A stretch of 64,000 nucleotides of DNA from Flaviaestuariibacter flavus (lineage in GTDB: Bacteria; Bacteroidota; Bacteroidia; Chitinophagales; Chitinophagaceae), in NCBI RefSeq assembly GCF_004337505.1, contig NZ_SJZI01000044.1, positions 1 to 64,000 on the forward strand, written 5' to 3'. Of the stretch, positions 1-7,803 are shown piece after piece. A program made the position numbers and the translations under genes. The first letter of the stretch is position 1. Every line of letters starts with the position of its first letter. Under the pieces are notes generated by a model. The model was given only the letters and a program-made list of their open reading frames with translations. It had not been told where the DNA came from and made no database searches.

Positions 1-540
1 GGTGTCCAGGACATCCTGATTGCCTGCATCGACAACCTCAAGGGTTTTGCGGAGGCCGTCGAAGACTTATTCCCTCAGACCGAAGTGCAGTTGTGCCTGG
101 TGCACCAGATGCGCAACTCGATGAAGTATATGAACTGGAAGGACCTGAAGCCTTTTGTGCGCGATCTGAAGCAGATCTATAAGGCCGTCAATGCAGCCAT
201 GGGCCTGCATTACCTGGAGGAAGCCGAGAAGAAGTGGGGTAGCAAATACAGCGTCATCTTCAAGAGCTGGCGAACCAATTGGGAGCGGCTCCGCACGTTC
301 TTCAACTACTCGCCTGCTATCAGAAAAATCATCTATACCACCAATCCCATTGAGAGCTACCACCGCATGGTGCGCAAAGTCACCAAGACAAAAGGCGCGT
401 TCTCTTCCGAAGATGCTATCGTCAAGCAAATCTACCTGGCCACCATAAATGCTAACACCAGGTGGCAAGGCACCATGTTCGGATGGACAACCGTCCGTAC
501 AGAGCTAACTTTGAAGTACGCAGACAGGCTGAATAAATAA
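1..540 (+). mobile_element. IS256-family transposase, 3' part
   Basis: The reading frame is open from the first base of the window to a TAA, giving the last 179 residues of a mutator-type (IS256) transposase. Family members are about 400 residues, so the N-terminal half lies outside the window; this is a boundary cut, not a visible mutation. The second catalytic Asp lies in CIDNLKGF, followed by the family C-x2-H motif (CLVHQMRNS). The catalytic Glu lies in TTNPIESYHR with the usual basic MVRKVTKTKGAF stretch after it. The enzyme cuts and pastes its own element through terminal inverted repeats. The right end should lie just after the stop, around 541-567, but it cannot be fixed without the left end. 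Confidence 0.9.
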
Positions 541-568
541 ATGACACACTTAACTGAGCACTACCTCT

Positions 569-672
569 CCGATCTCTGATTTGATTTAGATCCGGGATCC
601 TGAGATCCGAGATAGCCAGTTTTCCTTCTGCCCTCATGTAATCATGTACTCATGTATTCATGTAATCTTACC
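569..672. repeat. Partial copy of a palindromic intergenic element, next to the IS256 end
   Basis: This stretch holds GATC-rich palindromic motifs (CCGATCTCTGAT, GATCCGAGAT) followed by a run of ATCATGTA/TCATGTAT units at 633-670. The same right arm occurs at 17182-17220 and 22522-22560, where a matching left arm (AAATGATTACATGA) lies about 120-150 bp upstream. Here the left arm is missing and its place is taken by the transposase end. The element may therefore have been the insertion target; that is inference. Confidence 0.6.
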
Positions 673-759
673 TCTACTCACCCTTCGTCCCGGACCCCTC
701 ATCCATTCTCCCATCAACTCCGCCGTTTTCTTACTATGTTTAGCCTCTAACTCTTTGCC

Positions 760-3700
760 ATGAGAATTTTCCCTGCCCTGGCCGGGCTGCTGCTGTGCGC
801 CTCCGCGGGCGCGCAGAAGGCCCGCCTCGACCAATTCAAGAACTGGAAGCCCCGCAACTTCGGACCTTCCTCGATGAGCGGCCGCGTGACCAGTATCGAT
901 GTGGTCAACGCCGACCAGAACGTATGGTATATCGGTGCCGCCTCGGGCGGTGTGTGGAAGACCACCAATGCCGGCGGCTCCTGGACACCCGTGTTCGACG
1001 AGCAGCCCACCCTCAACATCGGTTCCGTCGCCATCCAGCAGTCTAACCCCAACATCGTATGGGCGGGCACCGGCGAAGGCAACCCCCGCAACTCCATCAA
1101 CATCGGAGAGGGCATCTACAAAACCCTCGACGGCGGCCGCACCTGGAAGCGTATGGGGCTGGAGAAAACACGCAACATCCACCGCATCCTCATCGACCCC
1201 ACCGACCCCGACGTGGTGTATGCCGGCGTTATCGGTAACCCTTATGCAGAGCACAAGGAGCGCGGCGTGTACAAGACCTCCGACGGTGGCCTCACCTGGC
1301 AGCAGATCCTCTACACCAACGACACCTCCGGCGTTGGCGATATGGTGATGGATCCGTCCAATCCCAACAAGATCATCGTCAACATGTGGCAGCACCGCCG
1401 CACGCCCTGGTCGTTCAAAAGCGGCGGGCCGGGCTCCGGCCTTTACATTACCCTCGACGGAGGGCGCAACTGGAAAAAGCTGGGCAAGGAAGACGGTATC
1501 CCGGGTGGCAACCTCGGACGCTGTGGCATCGCTTTCTCCATGAGCCAGCCGAGCCGCGTATACGCACTTATCGAAGCTGAAAAGAACGGTCTCTATAAAA
1601 GTGATGACGGCGGATTGAAATGGGAGCTCGTCACCGCCGAGCCGCGCATCGTAACGAACCGACCTTTTTATTTCCAGGATATCCGCGTCGATACGAAAAA
1701 TGAGAACCGGATTTACTCCGTGCACGACATCGTGGAAGTGAGCGAAGATGGCGGCCGCTCCTTCCGCACACTGCTGCCTTATGCCGGCATCCACCCCGAC
1801 CACCACGCCTGGTGGATCTCGCCCACCGACCCCAACTTCATCCTCGATGGCAACGACGGCGGCATGGGCATCACCCGCGACCGCGGCCGCAGCTGGACCT
1901 TCCCCGAAGGCCTGCCGATCGGCCAGTTCTATCATATCAACGTCGACAACGAGCAGCCTTACAATGTGATGGGCGGCCTGCAGGACAATGGCTCCTGGCA
2001 TGGCCCGGCCTATACCTGGACCAACGGCGGCATCCGCAATTATTACTGGAATAACGTAGGCGGCGGCGATGGCTTCGACGTCATGCCCGACCCGGAAAAT
2101 TCTGATTGGGTGTACAGCGAAAGCCAGCAGGGCTACCTCAACCGCATCAACTGGAAAACCGGTGAGCGCTGGTTTCTCCGCCCGCCGGCAACGCAGCTCG
2201 GACAGAAATTCCGCTTCAACTGGAACGCCGCCATTGCACAGGATCCGTTTGATCCGAAAACGATCTATTTCGGATCGCAGTTCGTGCACAAGAGCACCGA
2301 TAAGGGCGCTTCGTGGAGCACCATCTCGCCCGACCTCACCACCAATAATGCCGAGCAGCAAAAGCAGGACGAGAACGGCGGTCTGACGCTTGATGTAACC
2401 GGCGCCGAGAACTATAATACCATCCTTGCCATCGAGCCTTCGCGCCTCGACCGCGGCGTGGTGTGGGTGGGTACCGACGATGGCAACGTGCAGCTGACGC
2501 GTGACGGCGGAAAGACCTGGACCAACTTCCGTGGCAAGATCCCCGGTATGCCCGTGGGTGCCTGGGTGCCGCAGATCCGCGCCTCGCGCTACAACGCGGG
2601 AGAGGCTTTCGTGGTCACCAACGACTACCGTCGCGGCGACTTCCGGCCCTATGTCTTCCGCACCACCGATTATGGAAAAACCTGGACGCGCCTTGTGGAT
2701 GAAAAGAAAGTGCATGGCTATGCGCTTTGCATCCTCCAGGACCCGACCCAGCCCAACCTCATTTTCGTAGGCACGGAAGGTGGCCTGTGGGTGTCGCTCG
2801 ACAACGGCGCCACCTTTGAACAATGGAAGAATGGCTACCCAAGCGTTTCTACGTATGATCTTGCCATCCAGGAGCGCGAGGCTGATCTTGTGATCGCCAC
2901 CTTTGGCCGATCGCTGTGGGTGCTCGATGATATCCGCCCGCTGCGCCAGCTGGCCGCCGCCGGCGGGGCACCCGCGAAGCGTCTCATGGCTTACGGCGCA
3001 CCCGAGGCCATCCAGGCGCAGTACCGCGCCGCCAACGGCTACGAGTGGAGCACCTATGGGCTGTACGATGCACCCAACCGTCCGCGCGGGGCTACTATTT
3101 CCTACTGGATCAACGCGTCGCGCGACACTTCGGTGAAGGTGCCCGATTCGCTTACGGTCCGGATTTACAACGACCGAAAAGAGCTCATACGCAACATGAA
3201 GTGGAAGGCCGACACCGGTTTCAACCGCCGCACCTGGGGCATGGAGGAGCGCGGCTACCGATCGCCCGGCTCGCCAAAGCCGCGGCCCGGCGCTCCGGAA
3301 ATTCCCGGCCTGCAGGCGCTGCCCGGCACTTACAAGGTGGTGCTGACGCTGGGCAAGGATAGCGATTCCACGATGGTGACGCTGAAAGACGACCCGCGCC
3401 TGAACAAGCCGGCCTCGGTAACAGAGGCGCAGCGCGCGTTGCTGGAGCAGCTCCGTAAAACTACGGATCGCCTCACCGAAGCGATGGACCGCCTTACCGA
3501 ATCGGAAGAGGCGCTCACCAAGATCTCCGGAGAGTTGCGCGGCCTGGAAGGCAAGCCTTACGACTCGCTGCGCAAAACCACCACGCGGATGCAGGACAGC
3601 ATCAAGGTGCTGCGCGAGTTCATCGGCGGAAAGAAGGTAGAGAAGCAGGGACTTTCGCGCGAAGACGATATCAATGTGCTCAGCGGCATCCAGCTGGCAC

Positions 3701-3891
3701 AGGGCTATATCATGAGCAAAAGCCTCGCGCCCGGCGAGCAGGAGCGCCAGCTCGTAGCCAACGCCGGCAAGCTGATCGACTCCGCGGTGGAGCGTGTCAA
3801 CCGCTTCTACGCAACGCTGTGGAAGCAATACCGCCAGCAATACGAAGCCACGAAGGTGAACCTGTTTAAAGACTACGAGCCGATAAAGTAA
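760..3891 (+). CDS. Exported BNR-repeat / VPS10-like beta-propeller protein
   Basis: This 1043-residue protein begins with a signal peptide ending near ASAGAQ. It is built from repeated Asp-box (S/T-x-D-x-G-x-T-W) blades; I count about eleven, including KTLDGGRTW, KTSDGGLTW, ITLDGGRNW, LTRDGGKTW and RTTDYGKTW. The family is often annotated as glycosyl hydrolase or sortilin/VPS10-like. No catalytic residue can be assigned here, so a hydrolase role is not supported. After the propeller (about residues 25-730) comes a beta-rich domain to about 880, then a charged helical stretch (about 885-1000) that looks like a coiled coil. Likely periplasmic or surface-located. It stands alone, followed by a repeat-rich spacer. 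A near-consensus -7 element (TATGTTTA, around 734) precedes it. Confidence 0.85.
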   Translation: MRIFPALAGLLLCASAGAQKARLDQFKNWKPRNFGPSSMSGRVTSIDVVNADQNVWYIGAASGGVWKTTNAGGSWTPVFDEQPTLNIGSVAIQQSNPNIVWAGTGEGNPRNSINIGEGIYKTLDGGRTWKRMGLEKTRNIHRILIDPTDPDVVYAGVIGNPYAEHKERGVYKTSDGGLTWQQILYTNDTSGVGDMVMDPSNPNKIIVNMWQHRRTPWSFKSGGPGSGLYITLDGGRNWKKLGKEDGIPGGNLGRCGIAFSMSQPSRVYALIEAEKNGLYKSDDGGLKWELVTAEPRIVTNRPFYFQDIRVDTKNENRIYSVHDIVEVSEDGGRSFRTLLPYAGIHPDHHAWWISPTDPNFILDGNDGGMGITRDRGRSWTFPEGLPIGQFYHINVDNEQPYNVMGGLQDNGSWHGPAYTWTNGGIRNYYWNNVGGGDGFDVMPDPENSDWVYSESQQGYLNRINWKTGERWFLRPPATQLGQKFRFNWNAAIAQDPFDPKTIYFGSQFVHKSTDKGASWSTISPDLTTNNAEQQKQDENGGLTLDVTGAENYNTILAIEPSRLDRGVVWVGTDDGNVQLTRDGGKTWTNFRGKIPGMPVGAWVPQIRASRYNAGEAFVVTNDYRRGDFRPYVFRTTDYGKTWTRLVDEKKVHGYALCILQDPTQPNLIFVGTEGGLWVSLDNGATFEQWKNGYPSVSTYDLAIQEREADLVIATFGRSLWVLDDIRPLRQLAAAGGAPAKRLMAYGAPEAIQAQYRAANGYEWSTYGLYDAPNRPRGATISYWINASRDTSVKVPDSLTVRIYNDRKELIRNMKWKADTGFNRRTWGMEERGYRSPGSPKPRPGAPEIPGLQALPGTYKVVLTLGKDSDSTMVTLKDDPRLNKPASVTEAQRALLEQLRKTTDRLTEAMDRLTESEEALTKISGELRGLEGKPYDSLRKTTTRMQDSIKVLREFIGGKKVEKQGLSREDDINVLSGIQLAQGYIMSKSLAPGEQERQLVANAGKLIDSAVERVNRFYATLWKQYRQQYEATKVNLFKDYEPIK

Positions 3892-3960
3892 AAGGTTCTG
3901 AAGTTCTATGGTTCTGGGGTTCTGAGGTTCTATGGTTCCGGGGTTTAACCAACCTCAAAA
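3892..3960. repeat. GGTTCTGAGGTTCTGGGG tandem-like repeat
   Basis: Directly after the stop codon the sequence cycles through GGTTCTG, GTTCTATGGTTC, GGGGTTCTGAGG and GTTCCGGGG. The reverse complement of the same motif (CCCCAGAACCTCAGAACCTT) recurs at 41982-42001 upstream of blaI. It is a dispersed intergenic repeat of unknown role. Confidence 0.55.
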
Positions 3961-3982
3961 CCCTGGAAACTCAGGACCCTTT

Positions 3983-4645
3983 TCATTTGTGTTTCGTTAC
4001 CCCCACCTGCCGGCAATATTCCAGCACCGGGCAGGTAGCGCAAAGCGGTATTGCCTTGCAGATATGCTTGCCGAAGGGCATCAGCAGGCGGTTGATGTCG
4101 ACCCAGCGTTTTTGCGGCACCACTGTTTCCAGTGCCGCCATGGTTTTTTCCGGGGTGCGCGTGTCCACGTAGCCCCAGCGGTTGACAACGCGGTGTACGT
4201 GGACATCCACCGAGATGCCCGCACTGCCCGTGGCCACGCCGATGGCCAGGTTGGCGCACTTGGGCCCGACACCTTTCAGGGCCGTGAGGTTTTCGAAGTC
4301 GGCCGGCAGCTTACCGCCATATTCTTCTTCGGCAATACGCGCGATCTCGAGCATCGTTGCCGCTTTTTGTCCCGGGAACTGGGTTCCGTACAGAAGGTCG
4401 GCAAGCTCGCCATGCGAGAGCCGTAGCAGCGCTTTCGGTGTGCGGGCCACGGCAAACAGCTTTTCGGAAAGCGGGATGGTCGTCTCGTCGAGCGTGCGGA
4501 TGGAGATGAGGCAGGAAAGCAGTTGCTCGAACACCGTGGTGTAGCCGCGCCCGTGCAATTCGAACATGGCCGCTTTGGGATAGGACGCGATGGCCTTTTC
4601 GATGCGGGCAAGCATTGTCTTGAGGTCGAAAGGCTTTTTCTCCAT
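3983..4645 (-). CDS. nth: Endonuclease III-type DNA glycosylase/AP lyase
   Basis: A 220-residue HhH-GPD superfamily enzyme that removes oxidised pyrimidines and cleaves the abasic site in base-excision repair. The helix-hairpin-helix and catalytic lysine are in LKGVGPKCAN and the catalytic aspartate is in SVDVHVHRV. A C-terminal cluster of four cysteines should bind 4Fe-4S. Its spacing here is C-x5-C-x2-C-x5-C, one residue shorter in the first gap than the C-x6 of E. coli Nth. The start at MEKKPF is chosen because the family begins here; the upstream frame is open but reads through a palindromic repeat. It is transcribed toward the BNR gene. Confidence 0.92.
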   Translation of the reverse strand: MEKKPFDLKTMLARIEKAIASYPKAAMFELHGRGYTTVFEQLLSCLISIRTLDETTIPLSEKLFAVARTPKALLRLSHGELADLLYGTQFPGQKAATMLEIARIAEEEYGGKLPADFENLTALKGVGPKCANLAIGVATGSAGISVDVHVHRVVNRWGYVDTRTPEKTMAALETVVPQKRWVDINRLLMPFGKHICKAIPLCATCPVLEYCRQVGVTKHK

Positions 4646-5101
4646 GAAGGAAGCAGTATGCAAGGATAAAGCCTGATGGAATCTCGGATCTCGGATCGCT
4701 GATGTCGGATCTGCCTGACGGCGGTGAGTTTTTACGCGAAGAATTTTTTTAGGGAGGTGGACCTGGGAGCAATCACTCTGCTGCTTTTTGAAGTGGTGAG
4801 ATTTTATAGTTCGTAGATCCGGAAGGCGCGCTAAGCGGGGCCGGGCGCCCGGGGGCACCCGGTGTGCTCTTTTGGGTAAAGGCATCAATGCCCGATGCTG
4901 ATTCTGTGCCGTTGCGCGTTAATTATTGGAGTCCTGCCGCAGGCAGGCAAACTCTCGTAACTCATTGACCTGAATCACCGGACATTACCCGACCAGTAAA
5001 ACTGTCTCCCAAAACTGTAGTTGTAGAACAAGCCTCTGTGCCCGCTGCGAAACGCTCTGCCTCCTCTGCGAGAAAAAAACCGTGGTGGCGACTTCAGTCT
5101 T
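4646..5101. other. Gene-free spacer between nth and a glycosyltransferase gene
   Basis: No convincing gene. It holds a palindromic GGATCTCGGATCGCTGATGTC repeat at about 4682-4712, a short CCTGCCGCAGGCAGG inverted repeat near 4932, and a GC-rich GGGCGCCCGGGGGCACCC stretch near 4843. Both nth and the upstream-facing glycosyltransferase are on the minus strand, so this region should hold the nth promoter. No clear TAnnTTTG was found. Confidence 0.5.
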
Positions 5102-5120
5102 CCGGGGTAATGAACCCCGG
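5102..5120 (-). terminator. Short GC hairpin after the glycosyltransferase gene
   Basis: CCGGGGT/ACCCCGG with a five-base loop directly follows the minus-strand stop codon at 5121. There is no following U-run, so it may stabilise the 3' end rather than terminate transcription. Confidence 0.4.
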
Positions 5121-6254
5121 TCACTTGGGCTTCGCGAGTGCTTTTTCGATGCAGCTCCACACCAGGTCGGCCGTTCGCTCCCAGCTAAACTGCGCGGCCC
5201 GCTCAAAGCCTTTTTGAACCAGCAGCTTCCGGCCGTCCTCATCTTTATAAATGTGCATCAGCTCGCCCGCGATGGAGGCGGGCTCTTTCGGATTGAAATA
5301 GAGCGCGGCATCGCCGCAGATCTCGGCCATTGACGTGTTTTCCGAGGTCAGCGCCGGAATACCCGACTGCATTGCCTCGAGCACCGGAACACCGAAGCCT
5401 TCGAAGAAGGAGGGATAGACGAGCGCATACGCGGAAGCCATGAGGCGTTTCAGCTCGGCTTCGTCGATATAGCCGGTAAGCACCACGTCGTCGCGGTATT
5501 TATAGGTTTCCAGCAGCTTCAGGAACTCGTCGTTCTTCCAGGCGAGGCGCCCGGCGAGCACGAGCTTCCAGCTGCTTTTCTGACGCTTTTTAAAGATCGA
5601 AAACCCTTTGAGCAGGTTCACCAGGTTTTTGCGCGGCTGCAGGGCGCCGGCATAGATAAAGTATTCCTGTCCGCCGGTATACTTTTCCTTCACCGCGGCG
5701 CGTTCTTCCCATTCCAGCGGGCGAAAGCCTTCCTTGACGGCGCTGTACACAACGGTGAGCTTGCTGTCGGGCACCCGGTAGTGCTGCTGGATATCTTTTT
5801 TTGAAAACTCCGAAACGGTGCCGATATGCTTTGCACGGCGTACAAACAGCGGCAGCTGCCGGCGCAGGTACCCGAGATGAATCTTTTTATAAGCCTCGGG
5901 CTGGTGCAGGAAGCCCAGGTCGTGCACGATCAGGCACTGCGGCACCCGCGTGGTGAGCGATGCGTAGCCGTCGGGCGACACAAAAACATCGGCCTTGATG
6001 CGGCGCAGCACCAGCGGCACCTGTACATCGAACCAAATACGCCAGAGCAAGGGGTGGCGGGCCTGGGGCGACACCACGATGGGCGTGACGTTGGGGCCGA
6101 ATACAAAGCTTTCGTCGTAAGGGCGGTCAAACAGGAAAAAGAAGTGGTGTTCGGGGTGGGCCGCCGCCAGCCGCCGGAACACTTCCTGGATAAAATACCC
6201 GATCCCTTCGAGGTAATCTTTAAGCAGCAGGCGGGTATTGACGGCGATGTTCAT
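5121..6254 (-). CDS. GT4-family glycosyltransferase
   Basis: A 377-residue GT-B fold enzyme that retains anomeric configuration and transfers a sugar from a nucleotide donor to a cell-surface glycan or lipid acceptor. The N-terminal domain ends around residue 190. The C-terminal donor-binding domain shows YAGALQPRKNL and the EX7E-type signature PSFFEGFGVPVLEAM. No signal peptide or transmembrane helix is present, so it is cytoplasmic or peripherally bound. The start MNIAVNTRLLL was preferred over an in-frame Met eight codons upstream because family members begin with this strand. It is monocistronic, with no glycan genes beside it, so the acceptor cannot be named. Confidence 0.85.
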   Translation of the reverse strand: MNIAVNTRLLLKDYLEGIGYFIQEVFRRLAAAHPEHHFFFLFDRPYDESFVFGPNVTPIVVSPQARHPLLWRIWFDVQVPLVLRRIKADVFVSPDGYASLTTRVPQCLIVHDLGFLHQPEAYKKIHLGYLRRQLPLFVRRAKHIGTVSEFSKKDIQQHYRVPDSKLTVVYSAVKEGFRPLEWEERAAVKEKYTGGQEYFIYAGALQPRKNLVNLLKGFSIFKKRQKSSWKLVLAGRLAWKNDEFLKLLETYKYRDDVVLTGYIDEAELKRLMASAYALVYPSFFEGFGVPVLEAMQSGIPALTSENTSMAEICGDAALYFNPKEPASIAGELMHIYKDEDGRKLLVQKGFERAAQFSWERTADLVWSCIEKALAKPK

Positions 6255-6600
6255 GGGACGGCAAAGATCGGGAATCACGGGTGCGATGCGTCAGCCGGGA
6301 AGGTGGCCTTCAACGCTGAGCCACCCGCCCAGGCGAACAAAGTATTGGCTATTGGAGCGGTCTCTTGTTGCGTTTGTGCTGGAAAAATGACCCGTCGGGC
6401 TTTGCCAAAACTATCCAAGCGGATTAAAACTGCATTAAAAATCAGCCTGTTACGCGGGATGCGGCAACAAAGTGCTGCCCCGTTATTTCCCCGTTTGTAC
6501 CGGAATTTCCCCATTTATTGTCCAGTTTAAAGACTTCGAGGTACGCTTTTACGTTAAAAATGAAATTGGCCCGGTCCTTGTTTTAACCCTCCCAGAAGTT
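6255..6600. other. Spacer upstream of glycosyltransferase and candidate small RNA
   Basis: This gap separates divergent units, the minus-strand glycosyltransferase and a plus-strand structured region. No protein gene is convincing here. At 6578-6604 there is a weak promoter-like pair, TTGTTTT followed about 20 bp later by GTTTTGG, facing right. Confidence 0.4.
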
Positions 6601-6706
6601 TTGGTGCTTCACCCTTAATCTTACAAACCTTGTAATAAAGAGCCTCTTAGGTGGAAGAGGATGGTGGCTTGTAAAAGGGGCCTTGGTTCGGGGCCCCTTT
6701 CTTTTT
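6601..6706 (+). ncRNA. Candidate structured small RNA with intrinsic terminator
   Basis: Three stem-loops follow each other in about 85 nt. They are TTACAA/TTGTAA (6621-6626 with 6630-6635), CCTCTT/AAGAGG (6643-6648 with 6655-6660), and a strong terminator AAAGGGGCC/GGCCCCTTT (6674-6682 with 6692-6700) followed by CTTTTTT. A second TTGTAA at 6669-6674 could pair instead with the first arm, enclosing the middle hairpin. No plus-strand protein gene lies upstream to need this terminator. A small RNA, or less likely a regulatory leader, is the simplest reading. I do not recognise a known RNA family. Confidence 0.5.
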
Positions 6707-6707
6707 T
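6674..6707 (+). terminator. Rho-independent terminator
   Basis: A nine-base-pair perfect stem (AAAGGGGCC / GGCCCCTTT, loop 6683-6691) is followed by CTTTTTTATTTT. It ends the candidate small RNA. Confidence 0.8.
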
Positions 6708-6972
6708 ATTTTACGATCGCCGATGTCGGATGTCTGATTTCAGGTGATGCCAACCACTACCCGATTTGCTCTGATTACGCAGATTTTCAGTTTTCATACG
6801 CAGCGTTCCCTGCTCCGATTGGTGCAACCTGAACCTTAGGCATTGAAAATTGCATATTGAACATTACATTTGTTCCCCGCGGTAGTTCCCCTCCTTAGCG
6901 ACGCAACCGGCTCCGGCTGCAGACTTCGAACTACAGACAGCAAATTCTTTACACTTACTTTCATTTTACTAC
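6708..6972. other. Spacer upstream of the DUF4290 gene
   Basis: It contains a copy of the ATCGCCGATGTCGGATGTC palindromic repeat (about 6715-6740) and a short fragment resembling the CGCAGAT...GCGTTC repeat family (6776-6810). The promoter for the DUF4290-murA unit should lie here, but no clear match was found. Confidence 0.4.
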
Positions 6973-7665
6973 ATGGAATACAATACCGGCAGACCTGCCC
7001 TTATTATACGTGAATATGGCCGTCATATCCAGAAGATGGTCGAACACCTGCTTACCATTGAAGACCGCGCCCACCGGCAGCGGCAGGCAAACTATATCGT
7101 GGAGCTCATGGGCTTCCTCAACCCGCACCTGAAAACGATCGAGGACTACCGCCAGAAGCTGTGGGACCACCTTTTCTTCATCACCGATTTCAAGCTCGAC
7201 GTCGACTCACCCTACCCGAAGCCGACGCGCGAGGAGATGGCCGCCAGGCCCGACCCGATCCCTTACCCCCGCCGCAACCCGCGCTACTACCACCTCGGCA
7301 AAAACCTCGAGCTGGTGATCGACAAAGCGCTGAAGGAAGAAGAACCCGCGAAACGCCAGGGCTTCGCCAATGCCATCGCTTATTACATGAAGCTGGCGTA
7401 CAACACCTGGCACAAAGACGCGGTGCACGACGACGCCATCCAGCAGGAGCTGGCGAACCTCACCAAGGGCCAGCTCGAATTCAGCAACTCGGGTTACGTG
7501 AAGCAATACCGTCCCTCGCAGGACCGCGAAAACCAGCCCCAAGGGCGCTACGGCAAACAAAACCGCTACAAGCGCGGCGGTGGTGGCGGCCAGCAGTCGC
7601 AGCCCGGCCAGGGCAGTGGTGGTGGCAAACGCAACAACAATAAATACGGCAAGAAGCGGTACTAA
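6973..7665 (+). CDS. DUF4290 family protein
   Basis: A 230-residue protein of a Bacteroidota-specific family of unknown function. It begins MEYNTGRP, typical of the family, and is helical to about residue 180 (with a YHLGKNLE segment). It ends in a low-complexity, basic Gly/Gln/Asn/Lys-rich tail that could bind nucleic acid or be disordered. In many Bacteroidota this gene sits directly upstream of murA, as here. That suggests a link to cell-envelope growth, but no biochemical role can be read from the sequence. A strong hairpin lies between it and murA, so co-transcription may be only partial. Confidence 0.85.
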   Translation: MEYNTGRPALIIREYGRHIQKMVEHLLTIEDRAHRQRQANYIVELMGFLNPHLKTIEDYRQKLWDHLFFITDFKLDVDSPYPKPTREEMAARPDPIPYPRRNPRYYHLGKNLELVIDKALKEEEPAKRQGFANAIAYYMKLAYNTWHKDAVHDDAIQQELANLTKGQLEFSNSGYVKQYRPSQDRENQPQGRYGKQNRYKRGGGGGQQSQPGQGSGGGKRNNNKYGKKRY

Positions 7666-7705
7666 ACGTGATTCGTCAATCGTGAATCGTCAATCCGCGG
7701 TAAAG

Positions 7706-7734
7706 AAGAAAGGATGCCTTTGGCATCCTTTCTT
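7706..7734 (+). terminator. Hairpin between the DUF4290 gene and murA
   Basis: A 13-bp perfect stem AAGAAAGGATGCC / GGCATCCTTTCTT with a three-base loop. The 25 bp just before it (ATCGTGAATCGTCAATCCGCGG) also occur, slightly changed, before the terminator at 29113, so a repeat and a terminator travel together. Confidence 0.7.
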
Positions 7735-7803
7735 CGTAATCAGGCGGCAGCATTCACGATTGCCGTTTCACGAGTATCTTGCCGCATAAACCCCCACGCA
7801 CAC

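Noticed and set aside
658..3840. A 1060-codon open frame antisense to the BNR/VPS10-like gene
   Set aside because: The plus-strand frame has a signal peptide and repeated Asp boxes. The antisense frame is a by-product of high GC with third-position bias, and its translation has no recognisable domain.
760..3891. Glycoside hydrolase assignment (xyloglucanase) for the BNR protein
   Set aside because: No catalytic residues could be identified and no carbohydrate genes are adjacent.
5826..6530. A 234-codon plus-strand frame overlapping the glycosyltransferase start and spacer
   Set aside because: Most of it is antisense to a well-supported gene, and the remainder has no recognisable features.
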